A stretch of DNA of 64,000 nt, from assembly GCA_033807775.1 (NCBI GenBank), contig CM066327.1:75274795-75338794 (forward strand). The letters run 5' to 3'. This document shows positions 11,769 to 22,947 of the stretch, piece by piece. A program made the position numbers and the translations under genes. Source of the stretch: Saussurea involucrata. Lineage: Eukaryota; Streptophyta; Magnoliopsida; Asterales; Asteraceae. The notes under the pieces are model-generated. The model was not told the DNA's origin, made no database searches, and was given only the letters and a program-made list of their open reading frames with translations. Position 1 is the stretch's first letter, and each line of letters starts with the position of its first letter.

Positions 11769-11827
11769 TATAAAGATTGGTGTATTTTGATTTTTTATAA
11801 ACAAACTTTGTTCCAACATTTATCGAA
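11769..11827. repeat. 59-bp direct repeat flanking the truncated LTR (partner 14428-14486)
   Basis: The 59 bp starting TATAAAGATTGGTG and ending TTATCGAA occur on both sides of the LTR with one mismatch. This is far longer than a 5-bp integration duplication. Confidence 0.8.
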
Positions 11828-14427
11828 TTGGGAAAGAGCAACTAAATAAAAATTTCGATAATACATCCAAAATAATAGGATTTCTTCCTATAATTCAATA
11901 CGGGAAATATCTCAATCAATACATATAACTCAAGTCTTAAATACAAGGGCTAAGTTCACATCGGGTGTTACTTAACTCAAGTACAATTGCTATTCCCAAA
12001 ACTCAACGCGGAAAACTTCACTTAACCAATTCACCTCTCGAGCATACTACTAGCACTCGACCTTTCGCAGTGTCACTAGAACTACTCCCAACCTGAACCT
12101 GTTGCACATGCCGACAATAAAAAGGTTAGGCTAACGCCTAGTGAGTTCAAGAGTTTATAACATGATTTATATAATTTGTTGAATGAAAGTTTGCGACATA
12201 AATCATGATTTCCAAAAGAGTTTATGAAAGGATGTAAACGACTCATTTTCCAACGCACACAAAATCTATGAGAAAAGTTCCCGAAATGTATAAAGCGTTT
12301 TCCAAAATGAATTCCAATCCCAACTCACTCAAAATGTGAATAATTCCATATTATGCGAAACCTTCAAATACGATTGATGACATAATACTCAACCCATAAA
12401 TCATGGAAGAATAATCCATATAAATATAATACTTCACCAAAAACATAATACAAATCGATACTCACACGAACGTATTATGTAATGAACTACAAATGCCATA
12501 AATATGGGAAATGACCTGCTTCATCAAACTTTAATATACATGGAGGGAAATCCAATATTAAAGTCATCAATTGCAGTTAATCGCACAAGACCAACGATAA
12601 TAAAACAAAGGCATTATAATATCCTAATTAATGTTGGCCGACGACGGGGGAGACCCGTATCCATTGAGAGTGGAGGAACACAAAAGTATGCCACTCATAC
12701 AATGTTAATCGTACGGCACTTCATGACATAAAAGCCCAAGTGTCCCATACGACGCCTTTCAATACACACCCAAAGAGACAGCTGACCTTAGCGGAATATT
12801 ACTAAGAATACCGCCAAAGGCTCGGCACAAGCGGGGATACAACCATGGCATTGCCCCGACATGGCGAAGGTCATAAACGTCCGTCATCATACTTGACAGG
12901 TCAACCAGACTCAGCCCTCCTAGTGTACCCTTGAAAAGTAAAGGTCATAAAACATGGGCCTTGGTCGAATCCCGCGACACCATAAAATAAAGACTGACTT
13001 ACGTGCCTATGGATCCAATGCAACATAGTCTACAATAACATGCCCATCCCGGAATGACTAAGCACCCGAGCATGTAAATATCAATAATGTGCAATAACAT
13101 GCAATATGTTGCGATAAATGCAAACCATAAATAAGACTCCACATTGAGCCATCAAAACTGGACAAAGTGTCCCCAAGACTTCCTTAAAGTCAAAACCGAG
13201 CAAAATGCTCAAAACTCATTAGACCCATAAATAACGGTCCTCATAGCATAAAATGCATTTAAACATCGTTCGGGTAAACACATACCACAAATCATTATTA
13301 ACCCAAAACTCGACACAGGTTACAACAGAGGGTTTCCCCGAATGGAATCATAACCCTTTTTAATTCTCAAAGTGACTCATGACACTAAAATGTGCCTTTT
13401 CCTAAATGGTTTATAAAATCAATTACCCAACATGAATAAACCATTGAATGAACTCTATTTGAGCAATAAATCATTTGAAGATATATTTATGATTTCTACA
13501 CATCAAAATATCCCAAAATCCCAAATATGGGTGTTTTACAATCTTTATAAAGTTAAACACTTAAAAGAGTCGAACTTACCAAATAACTCAACAATTGATA
13601 ATTATAAGTAAAACACACAAATACTTGGAAAATAACATTTTTGGCATGTACAACGCTTTCGCAAATCAACTTGAACTAACCTTGCTAGATTTAGGCTAAA
13701 TCTAGATTTTTCCCAAACGTAAGCTCCTTTGAGAAACACGAATCCTCAAGTCAAATCTTCCAAAACCTAGATCCATAAGTTTCCAACCATCAATAACCAG
13801 ATCCAACCATGTAGAATCATTCCCCAAACATTTTACATTAAAATACCCACTTATATCAAAACCCTAATTTCATAGATAAAGAAGAAGAAGATCACCTCAA
13901 TCAAACACAACCAAAATCACCCAATAATACCCCAAAATGGAAGAGAAGGTGAAAACAACAACAATCTAGCTTCTTGGTAGAGAGAGATTACCTTCACCAC
14001 TTGGATCCTCCAAATAAAAGCTCATAGTCTCCACAAAAGCTTCAAGCTTCCATATCTTCAACAATGGTGGAAGTGGGTTTGATTTGAGTGGAGAAGATGA
14101 AGAAGAGGAGGAAGGGTTTGGGGTTGTCTTGAGGGAGAAATCGGTTTAGAGAGAGAGAGAGAGGGGTTGAGTTAGGGTTGTGAAATAAAGTGGGGAAGAG
14201 AGAGGGGAAAGGCCTTAAAAGCAAACAATTATTTCATCATACACATCGCGGACGTCCGGCTGGTGCATCCCGCGGACGTCCGGCCTCAACCTGACCGAAA
14301 CCCCAAATTTCTCTGTTGCTTCCGCGGAAGATCCCCGGACTTCCGCATTAATCCGGACGTCCGGCCATATCCCTATGCGAACGTCCGCAAGTCCAAAATC
14401 CTGATTCTTAAATTTCGGGGTGTTACA
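11828..14427 (-). mobile_element. Long Ty3/Gypsy-type LTR lacking one terminus
   Basis: Ends TTTCGGGGTGTTACA on the right, the start of the LTR on the minus strand. On the left it begins inside the terminus: the related LTR at 41709 reads TGTAACATCC... before the shared GGAAAGAGCAACTAAA, and those ~15 bp are missing here. It shares the TAGGC hairpin (12127-12140) and many blocks with 41709-44479. Near its minus-strand start (about 14248-14395) are repeats of GGACGTCCGG. No internal region follows, so it is a solo LTR. Confidence 0.75.
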
Positions 14428-14486
14428 TATAAAGATTGGTGTATTTTGATTTTTTATAAACAAAATTTGTTCCAACATTTATCGAA

Positions 14487-15207
14487 CTTTTTTTTTTAAT
14501 TTTTAATGTCACACTTCTCCTTTTATGTACACTCTATCTTCTAAATAACACTCTCTCACCAATGTAGGATATCAAAACTCAATAACAATTATATAGTTGT
14601 GGATATTCAAATTTTATGGTGTCATCTAAATTTCTCACACCAGTATGAGGGTGAGCGTGACGAATTTGGCCAATCATACTTTTTTTACTTTTAAATCTAT
14701 CTCCTTTCAAATATCCACCTTCTTTTCGAATATATTAGATTCTTATGATATCATATAATACCTCTACATTTTGATTTTTTATATATCAATAAAGTAAATA
14801 ATAAAATAGATAATACTATTTTAGGAGTTCTTATTTTGACTTTATAATTTGTTAATATGAATAAATTTTATTGGATGTTTCTATTGGTGATAACCAAAGC
14901 TCAATTACAATTTAAAACTTAATAATCTTATTTCAATAATATATCACATTATTACTTGTGCTATTTTAATAATATAAAACATCTACTAATATCACCTCCT
15001 CAAATATTATATAGACAAAAATAGATCGTTAGCACATATGCATCATTCGAAGACTTTTTTGTTTGCCAAAAAAAACTGTTCATTTGTTTGAGCCAATAAT
15101 ATGATCACTTGTTACAAAGTATGACACCCTCCTTTCATATGCACATTTTATTCTTTCAATCATCATCATCTTCTTACCAATGTGGATAAACATACATAAC
15201 CAAATTT
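14487..15207. other. AT-rich intergenic stretch
   Basis: Diverged relatives of the ~140-bp repeat at 11165-11765 (CTCTCACCAATGTAGGA, CTTACCAATGTGGATAAAC). No gene or bounded element seen. Confidence 0.4.
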
Positions 15208-15212
15208 CTTCT
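15208..15212. repeat. Target site duplication CTTCT of element A (partner 41250-41254)
   Basis: Perfect 5-bp direct repeat on both sides of element A, 26 kb apart, proving that the outer LTRs belong to one insertion. Confidence 0.9.
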
Positions 15213-16182
15213 TGTTGATCCAAACCCTCAGTGATTTGATAATGACCCTCTCTTATATACTTAGTGAAAATTGTAAGTAAACAATATGTATCAGAGTTTC
15301 ACTATCGCTGATAAGTACTAAGATCTTACAGTACCACTGATAGGAACTCTCGCTCTTTAAATTAAACATTCAGCGAACACTGTTCACCATTAATGTTCTG
15401 AGTCTGTTCAGTCATTATGATGATCGCTGATAAGTTAGTTGTTTACTTATGATCCCTCAAGACAAGTTTCACGTCAACAAAGGTTCTACGCTGAAGTCGA
15501 AGATCAAGCTCAAGAACCAGCGACAAGTCTCCTAATGAACTGATGCGGATCAGCGAAGACTCAGATTTGTCCACTCAACGTGAAGTATCAAGTACAAGAC
15601 TTCAGCTATCGCTGAACTTTATCATTCGCTGAATAGAAAATGATAATCGCTGAATCAACGAAAGCTGATCATGAAGTCCTCCGTACAAAGTACTTTTGTC
15701 TTAACCACCCTTGCACGACTCCATACGAAATGTCAGAAAAGAACCTCCGAAAATCTGAAATCGTACAACCACTCTGATACTACACTGTTCATCCTTACGG
15801 CTACTAAGGTTGTCATCAAAAGTCAATGACATGCAACCAACCAGATGATGACACGTGTAAAGTATATACTGACTTGCATTAAATGCATGCAGTATATAAA
15901 GAGATGAACTCACTTCTTTTGAAGTAACTTGCTAACTCTGGACAAGATCAAATCTCTTATCTCAGATAGGTTATTATTAGTAATTTCCTTATCTCTCTTA
16001 GTGCAAGAAACCTTAGTGTTCCAACTTGTTTAGATTTAGGTTTATCCTTAATCTTGTCTCCGCAACAAGCTGTAAATTGTTAATGATTTATCAATAAACA
16101 ATTTAGAAAAGTAAAATCTGTGTGTTTGTATTCAACCCCCCCCCCCCCTTCTACAAACTTGTATAGGCCTTCGGGACCAACA
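15213..16182 (+). mobile_element. 5' LTR of element A
   Basis: Starts TGTTGATCCAAACC, ends GGGACCAACA; 970 bp. It holds ACACGTGT (15851-15858), a TATA box TATATAAA (15893-15900), a poly(A)-type signal AATAAA (16093-16098) and a C tract just before the end. The word CGCTGA/TCAGCG core occurs about nine times in both orientations. Confidence 0.93.
15851..15900 (+). promoter_or_regulatory. LTR promoter of element A: G-box and TATA box
   Basis: ACACGTGT (G-box core CACGTG, 15852-15857) lies about 35 bp upstream of TATATAAA (15893-15900). G-boxes bind bZIP/bHLH factors in plants. In the 3' LTR of A the G-box is mutated to CACATG. B has the same pair at 26779-26784 and 26820-26827. Confidence 0.65.
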
Positions 16183-16184
16183 AG

Positions 16185-16196
16185 TGGTATCAGAGC
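16185..16196 (+). other. Primer binding site (initiator Met-tRNA) of element A
   Basis: TGGTATCAGAGC two bases after the LTR end is complementary to the 3' end of plant initiator methionine tRNA, the usual primer for Copia reverse transcription. Confidence 0.9.
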
Positions 16197-16262
16197 GGAT
16201 TTGTTTAATCTCATAAACAAGATCTAATCTAAGATATTTCTCTTCCTTGCTATTATCTGAAA

Positions 16263-18688
16263 ATGGCCACCAATACAAACACAAATTATATAGACAATGG
16301 TTCTCTTGCAAAACCCCCTAGATTTTCCAGAGATAACTTCAACTTATGGAAAAATAGGATGACACTCTTCTTAGAAGGTGTAGACCCTACTATGCCTTAC
16401 TATATTGAGAATGGTCCATTCATCCCTGTAAGATTTAATGTTGCAGTTCCAGGCACTGCAAATAGACCTGCTATTCCAGAAAGACTGGTACCTAAAGAAA
16501 TCCATCAATGGACTGATGAAGATAAGAAGAAAGTGGCTATAGATACAAAAGCCAGATCCATACTATCCATGGCTCTTCCTGACGAAGTCTACCATTCCGT
16601 CATGAACCTGAAATCATCAAAAGCCATGTGGGACACAATATGTGTTCAGTATGAAAAAACGTCTGAAGTCCAGGACTCAAGAAAGATCAACCTGGTAAGA
16701 CAATACGAAAGCTTCATTTCTGGTAAGAATGAAACTCTCTCTGAAGTTCACCAACGTTTTAATTGTTTAATTATAGATCTAAAAACTGTTGGTAAGGAAT
16801 ATTCTAACTTTGAAGTGCTGACAAAGTTTCTAGAATGTTTACCTGAAAGCTGGGACAATTATTCCATGTGTCTCAAGCTGTCAAAGGATCTAAGATCAAT
16901 GACCCTTGCTACCTTATATGGCACGTTGCTGAATCATGAGCAATCAAGCCATCTTAAGAAGAATCTTGTAAAAGATTCCAAAAGCACCCCTGTTGCTTTA
17001 ATCTCAGAGGAACCTTCTACTCAGCGACCCTCGGTCACTATCACTGAGTTAGAGAGTAACTCTGAAAGTTCATCAGATTCTGATTTTTCAGATGATGAAT
17101 CCTTGGCTCTCCTAACCAAAAAGTTCAGGAGATTTGCCAATAAGAAAATGTTTAGAAAGAACAAACGTCTTTCCATAGCTGACAAGCCTAAATCATCAGT
17201 TTTTGTTGATAAGGCTACTGCTACTTGTTTTAACTGCGAAAAGATAGGACATTTTGCTAACGAGTGCAGGTCTAAGAAAGTTTCTAGACCCTCAGCTTTT
17301 ACAAAGAAATCCTTTGTTCCAAGGAATAAAGATGACAAATACTCAAAGCTGAAAGACAAATATGCGAAGCTGAAAAGCTTTAAGAAGAAAGGAAAAGGCC
17401 GGATGGCTGACTATGATTGGGCTGCTTCTGATGAAGAAGCATCATCATCTGATTCTGAAGATGATGAAGCAAATCAATGTCTCATGGCCAAGATTGAAGA
17501 GGAAGAAAGTTCAGACATTCCCTCCACTTCAACCTCTGCTATTCAGGTATCACCTTCTTTCTTTCCCAATATTGCAAATATTGATGAAGCTGATAGTCTC
17601 CGTAAGATCGATCTCTTGACTAGAAGTTTATACGAAGCCATGAACGGCAAAACTGTGGTTGAAAACCAAAACCTTGATCTCGCTGAAAAGCTTAAAACTG
17701 TCATCTTCAAATAGAAAAGCTTTCTAAAATTGAAGAAGATTTTAAAGATCAAGTATATTTAAATCAGCTAGTCAAAATCGAACGAGCAGAAGCTATCGCT
17801 GCATTAGAGGCTGAAAAAGCTACTGTTGAAGGATGGTGTAATTCTTCAACAAAGATCACTGAGATAATTAAGGCTCAGATTCCTCTGAGTGATAAACGTG
17901 GTCTGGGTTATAAATATGATACTCCAAAACCAACCACTGAACGTTCAATGCTTAAATTTGGAACGTTCGTATCCTCAGTCGCTGACACTTCATCATCTCA
18001 GTGCTCCTCGTCCATTACACCAATCCCTGAGGAAACTCCTACCTCCTCAAAAGGCAAGGAGAAAATGGTTTATTCAAAACCTACCTCTGTCTCTAAAGAC
18101 AAAGGTAAAGGAATTGTTATTTATCAAAATCCTCAGAAGGGTACCTTAGTACCAAAGCTGAATGCTTCTAAAGCCTCAGTGACCTACCCCTCTGAATCTA
18201 GAAATCAGATCTCTGGATTTATTCAGCGTGGATCTATTCAGCGATCTACTCCTAGACTCAGAGTGGATGTCCTTGGTAAGAAATCTGAAGAACTGAATGT
18301 TCGTCCCATTTCTAAAGCCAATAGTTTACTTGGTGCTGGCACTTCTAATTCGAAATTAAAAGCTCAGCATTCAAATGGTCCTAGAACTACTTTTAGCTAT
18401 AGGAAATGTTATCACTGTGGACTCACTGATCATATTGCTAGTAAGTGCCCCACAACCACCAAAGCTGAAAAGATAGCTAAGGTGAAGATTGCCCCCAAGG
18501 CAAAGAAGACCAACCCTGGTGCAAATCAGGTCAAGGTGAATTCTACCACTGAGGTTAAGAAATTAACCAAAGTGAAGAAAGACAAAGTTGAATCTTCAAA
18601 TGCTGCGAAGACCGTTGAACCTTCCATTCCAACCACTTCCACTGACAAACGTATATACATGGTTAAGTGGGTACCTAAGAAAAACTAA
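16263..18688 (+). pseudogene. gag: gag of element A, frameshifted
   Basis: Codes for the capsid/nucleocapsid polyprotein that packages element RNA in cytoplasmic particles. The N-terminal part has a UBN2-type Copia Gag region (WKNRM..., then LPDEVYHSVM) and the first CX2CX4HX4C zinc knuckle (CFNCEKIGHFANEC). Compared with the intact B copy, one base is missing near 17695-17702 (AAAACTG where B has AAAAATTG), so the first frame stops at 17714. The rest continues in the next frame to a TAA at 18686-18688 and includes the second knuckle (CYHCGLTDHIASKC). The ATG at 16263 is 67 bp after the PBS and matches B. Broken unless frameshifting occurs; simple mutation is likelier because B is intact. Confidence 0.9.
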
Positions 18689-21600
18689 CCTTCCTTTGTA
18701 TTGCAGGTTAAGAAGGGTATCTGGTATCTCGATAGCGGATGCTCTAGACACATGACTGGAAAGAAAAGCTTGCTCGCTGAATACAAAGAAGAGAAGGATC
18801 CCTCTGTGACTTTTGGTGGAAATGGAAAAGGACACACCCGAGGGTATGGTGTACTTTCAAATGGTACAACCTCCTTCAGAAGAGTCGCATATGTTGAAGG
18901 GCTGAAGCATAATCTTCTAAGCATCAGTCAGCTTTGCGACATGGATAACAAAGTAATTTTTACTAAGGAATCCTGCTTTGTCTCTGACAAAAAGGAGAAG
19001 ATAGCTCTCAGCGGTTATCGTTTGGAAAATGTTTATGTAATAAACATGGACTCAACAACCACTGAGAACTCTTGTTTCTTCTCAAAGGCCTCATCTGATG
19101 TCAACTGGCTATGGCACAAGAGGCTCTCTCATCTAAATTTCAAGACACTGAACACTCTTTCGTCAAAAGAGTTAGTCACTGGTCTACCTCAGCATTCATA
19201 CGCCAAAGAGTCATTATGTTTAGCGTGTGAAAAAGGGAAGCAGACCAAAGCAAGCTTTAAATCAAAGCAAGTTTCTTCAGTGTCATCTCCTCTACAACTA
19301 CTCCATATGGATTTGTTTGGCCCTATTAACAAACAATCCATCGCTGGAAAGAAATATACGCTGGTCATAGTTGATGAATTCTCTCGCTTCACTTGGGTAA
19401 TGTTTCTCCGTTCTAAGAGTGACACCCCTGAAGAACTCATCACCTTTGTTCGGAAGATGGAAACTCTGAACAATATGATTGTTCGCTCAATAAGGAGTGA
19501 TCATGGAACTGAATTCAAAAACAGTTCTCTTGATTCCTTCCTTGAGAGTAAGGGTATTTCTCACAACTTTTCGTCAGTGAGAACACCGCAACAAAATGGA
19601 GTCGCTGAAAGAAGAAATAGAAAAATTATTGAAGCTGCACGTTCAATGCTCAGCGATTCTCACATGCCTACTCAATTTTGGGCAGAAGCTGTCAACACTG
19701 CTTGTTTTACGCAAAACAGGTCGCTGATAGTTAAAAGATTCAAAAAGACAGCCTATGAACTCTTTCATGGGAGAAAGCCTTCAATCAGCTTTCTTCACAT
19801 CTTTGGATGTCAGTGTTTCATACTGAACAACAGAGATGCCCTTGGAAAGTTTGATCCTAAGGCTGATGATGGAATCTTTCTTGGATACTCCTCAGTCTCC
19901 AAAGCCTTCAGAGTCTTCAACCGTAGAAGACAAACTGTAGAAGAAACTATTCACGTCACGTTTGACGAATCCCGTTCAGCGAACTCTAAACCGAACGCTG
20001 ATACAGAAGAACTGAATCAATGGATGTTTTCTCATCTTGGTGATTCAGAAGATATTCCCACTCCTCATGCTCATCAAGTAGAAGATGATAGTCCCACTAT
20101 CATTCCAAACATGCAGAATAGTGAAGCTGAAACATCATGGGTCTCAGCTGTTCCTATAAACACTATACCTGCAGTTGATCCAAATGTCTCAGACATTCCA
20201 TCTATTTCTCAGCAATCAGTGAATGAAGTGACAAATGCAAACATTCCTCTCTTAGCTGATAATCCAGAAGTAGCTGAAGCCTCATCTTCAGTTTCTCCAG
20301 TTCAAACTGAGTCAGCGACGTATGCTCCGGCTCAGCGATGGACTGTAAATCACCCAATCGATCAAATTCTTGGTGATCCAAACGCTGGTATTCAGACTCG
20401 TAGAAGTACAGGTAATATTTGTTTATTTGTTAACTTTATTTCTCTAACTGAACCAAAGAAAATAGATGATGCCCTCAGAGATCCAAACTGGGTCAGCGCT
20501 ATGCAAGAAGAGCTGACTGAATTCGAAAGAAACAAAGTTTGGAAACTCGTTCGTAGACTAACTGACAAAACGGTGATAGGCACTAAATGGGTCTATCGAA
20601 ACAAGTTGGACGAACATGGTACTGTAACTCGCAACAAAGCTCGTCTTGTTGCTCAGGGATACAGACAAGAGGAAGGCATAGATTATGACGAAACATTTGC
20701 TCCGGTAGCAAGACTTGAATCTATTCGTCTTTTCTTAGCATATGTTGTACACAAAAACTTCACTGTACATCAGATGGATGTTAAGTCAGCGTTTTTGAAT
20801 GGAAAGCTAAATGAAGAAGTTTATGTGGAACAACCTCCAGGATTCTCAGATCCTAAGCGTCCAGGTTATGTTTATAAACTGGACAAGGCACTTTATGGCT
20901 TAAAGCAAGCTCCACGTGCATGGTATGACACTCTTTCCACTTATCTCCATATTGAAAAATTTGAGCGAGGTAAGATTGACAAAACTCTATTTTTTAGAAA
21001 AGTGAAAGGTCATATCATTCTAGTTCAAATATATGTTGATGACATTATATTTGGTTCTACTAACCCTGAGCTTTGTACTCGTTTCGCTGATAGAATGAAA
21101 GATGAGTATAAAATGAGCATGATGGGTGAACTAACATATTTCCTTGGTCTTCAGATTAAGCAAACTGAAAAAGGAACTTTCATTAATCAGGGAAAATATG
21201 TTAAAGATATGCTGAAGAAATTCGACTTAACTGAAAGTTCAGCTATGAAAACCCCTATGGCACCACCGCTGACACTTGATAAGGACACAAAGGGTGTTCC
21301 TGTCAATGTTACGTTGTACCGTGGGATGATCGGCTCACTATTGTATCTTACAGCTAGCCGACCCGATATTATGTTTGCAACATGCTTGTGTGCACGATAT
21401 CAAGCTGAACCTAAGATATCTCATATGAAAGCTGTAAAGCGAATATTTCGATATCTTAAGGGTACAGCGAATCTAGGCCTTTGGTATCCCAAAGACTCAG
21501 GATTCGATCTAACCGCCTATTCAGACAGTGATTTTGCAGGTTGCAAAATGGATAGGAAAAGCACCACAAGAGGATGTCAGCTCCTGGGTGGAAAGCTGGT

Positions 21601-21979
21601 AAGTTGGACAAGTAAGAAGCAAAACTTAGTGTCCACTTCCACAGCTGAAGCTGAGTATGTAGCCACTGGAAGCTGCTGTTCTCAGGTCTTGTGGATGAGA
21701 AATCAGCTACTAGACTATGATCTTCAGCTCTCAAAAATTCCAATCTATTGCGACAGCACAAGTGCCATCGCTATAGCCAACAACCCAGTGCTACACTCAA
21801 AGACAAAACACATCGAAATCATATATCATTTTATCAGAGATCATGTGATGAATGGTGATATAGAACTTCATTTTATTCCAACTGATTATCAGTTAGCTGA
21901 TCTATTTACCAAACCTCTTGATGAGACAAGATTCAACTTTCTCATCAGCGAGCTTGGAATGCTGAACTTTGAAGGATAA
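18689..21979 (+). CDS. pol: Pol polyprotein of element A: protease, integrase, RT, RNase H
   Basis: One open frame to TAA at 21979. Numbering from codon 18701: protease DSG at 11-13; integrase zinc motif H139/H144/C173/C176; catalytic D204, D267, E303 (D-35-E spacing); RT first Asp D693 (MDVKSAFLNG) and YVDD at 778-781; RNase H D942, E985, D1018. The order protease-integrase-RT-RNase H defines Ty1/Copia. It reads in the same frame as the end of gag, separated by one TAA (18686-18688). No ATG occurs before the protease motif; the first one is inside DSGCSRHM. Hence Pol is presumably made as a Gag-Pol fusion by readthrough or splicing. All catalytic residues checked are present. Confidence 0.93.
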   Translation, partial: PSFVLQVKKGIWYLDSGCSRHMTGKKSLLAEYKEEKDPSVTFGGNGKGHTRGYGVLSNGTTSFRRVAYVEGLKHNLLSISQLCDMDNKVIFTKESCFVSDKKEKIALSGYRLENVYVINMDSTTTENSCFFSKASSDVNWLWHKRLSHLNFKTLNTLSSKELVTGLPQHSYAKESLCLACEKGKQTKASFKSKQVSSVSSPLQLLHMDLFGPINKQSIAGKKYTLVIVDEFSRFTWVMFLRSKSDTPEELITFVRKMETLNNMIVRSIRSDHGTEFKNSSLDSFLESKGISHNFSSVRTPQQNGVAERRNRKIIEAARSMLSDSHMPTQFWAEAVNTACFTQNRSLIVKRFKKTAYELFHGRKPSISFLHIFGCQCFILNNRDALGKFDPKADDGIFLGYSSVSKAFRVFNRRRQTVEETIHVTFDESRSANSKPNADTEELNQWMFSHLGDSEDIPTPHAHQVEDDSPTIIPNMQNSEAETSWVSAVPINTIPAVDPNVSDIPSISQQSVNEVTNANIPLLADNPEVAEASSSVSPVQTESATYAPAQRWTVNHPIDQILGDPNAGIQTRRSTGNICLFVNFISLTEPKKIDDALRDPNWVSAMQEELTEFERNKVWKLVRRLTDKTVIGTKWVYRNKLDEHGTVTRNKARLVAQGYRQEEGIDYDETFAPVARLESIRLFLAYVVHKNFTVHQMDVKSAFLNGKLNEEVYVEQPPGFSDPKRPGYVYKLDKALYGLKQAPRAWYDTLSTYLHIEKFERGKIDKTLFFRKVKGHIILVQIYVDDIIFGSTNPELCTRFADRMKDEYKMSMMGELTYFLGLQIKQTEKGTFINQGKYVKDMLKKFDLTESSAMKTPMAPPLTLDKDTKGVPVNVTLYRGMIGSLLYLTASRPDIMFATCLCARYQAEPKISHMKAVKRIFRYLKGTANLGLWYPKDSGFDLTAYSDSDFAGCKMDRKSTTRGCQLLGGKLVSWTSKKQNLVSTSTAEAEYVATGSCCSQVLWMRNQLLDYDLQLSKIPIYCDSTSAIAIANNPVLHSKTKHIEIIYHFIRDHVMNGDIELHFIPTDYQLADLFTKPLDETRFNFLISELGMLNFEG

Positions 21980-22280
21980 AACCTTCAGCGGTTCACATTG
22001 ATCATCGATAGGATAAAATCAACTTGTATAACCCATTCTATCATTCTCTCTCTGAATAAACTTGATTCGCTGATATCAAGGTATGTTTACTCTCTCTGAC
22101 AAACGCATGAAAATGCAAGATTTCAAAACAAATGCATCGCTGAATATCTCTTCCTTAACATCGACTTTTTGAAATTTCTTAAAACCTTCACTGATATTTC
22201 TATTCAGTGCTTCATGTTTTCAAAGAGTCCCTGAGTTTTTCAAAACCTCAGAGACAACCAAGAATATGAAAGGACAGTTG
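21980..22280 (+). other. Pol to envelope-like spacer, upstream part, element A
   Basis: About 300 bp of non-coding sequence after pol, repeated with small indels in B at 32886-33198. It contains several CGCTGA/TCAGCG words and CTGATATTTCTATTCAGTG, but no ORF. It leads into the promoter-like block. Confidence 0.6.
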
Positions 22281-22436
22281 TGACGTCATTGCAACGGATA
22301 ACACCAGGCACGATTTCTTTCTGACACACGTTTGCACGTTTCGTTCAAACTTCCAATCAAATGCAAACACGTGTCCGTGTCATGATGAAAACCTTTTCCC
22401 GCTCAAGGTTTTCTTTCTCTAAAATCTCTATATAAA
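22281..22436 (+). promoter_or_regulatory. Candidate internal promoter of the envelope-like unit, element A
   Basis: In order: TGACGTCA (22281-22288, a full palindromic bZIP site), CCAAT (22353-22357), ACACGTGT containing the G-box CACGTG (22368-22373), and TATATAAA (22429-22436). Element B keeps the same order (33199-33206, 33285-33290, 33347-33354) although surrounding sequence has indels. The layout resembles a plant RNA polymerase II promoter and mirrors the G-box/TATA pair of the LTR. Activity is inferred, not shown. Confidence 0.6.
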
Positions 22437-22562
22437 CAACTCTTGGTTTATATTTTATCTTTTACGCGATCAAATCTTCCTCCGCAAGAAAAGAATTACT
22501 GTTGCATTTGTGCTCTCAAATCTTCAAAGAACTGTTCATTATCTTCTTCATCAAACATCAAG

Positions 22563-22943
22563 GTTAATATGTTCTTATTTTTTTCAAATGCTTAACTTGT
22601 TTCTGATCTTATCATTGTTTTAAACAAGATCAAACAAAAGAACTTCTTAAAAATAAAATCATTTCTTTCATGGTTTTATGAACACAACCATTTCATGGTT
22701 GTTCTTCAAGTTTTAAATCTTAATCTTAAACTTGTTCTTCATTCGTATCCAGTTTTTTTTTGAAACTGGAATACAAGACTTTATGGGTTTTACATTTCGT
22801 TTCAAATCATGAAAAACCCTAATCTTCATTAAGACATTTATGTCTGAATGAAATGGACAAAATTCGAACCATCTTAATGGAACTTCTTTCCATATCAAGA
22901 CAATTCTTATTTGTTAACATCTTTGGTTGAACTGATAATACAG
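22563..22943 (+). other. Candidate 5'-leader intron before the envelope-like ORF, element A
   Basis: Donor CAAG|GTTAAT at 22562/22563 and acceptor AATACAG|AG at 22943/22944; the ATG follows 4 bases later at 22948. The 381-bp interior is T-rich with many stops. B has the same boundaries (33478-33862, 385 bp). An exon of about 100 bp would lie between TATA and donor. Confidence 0.55.
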
Positions 22944-22947
22944 AGAA

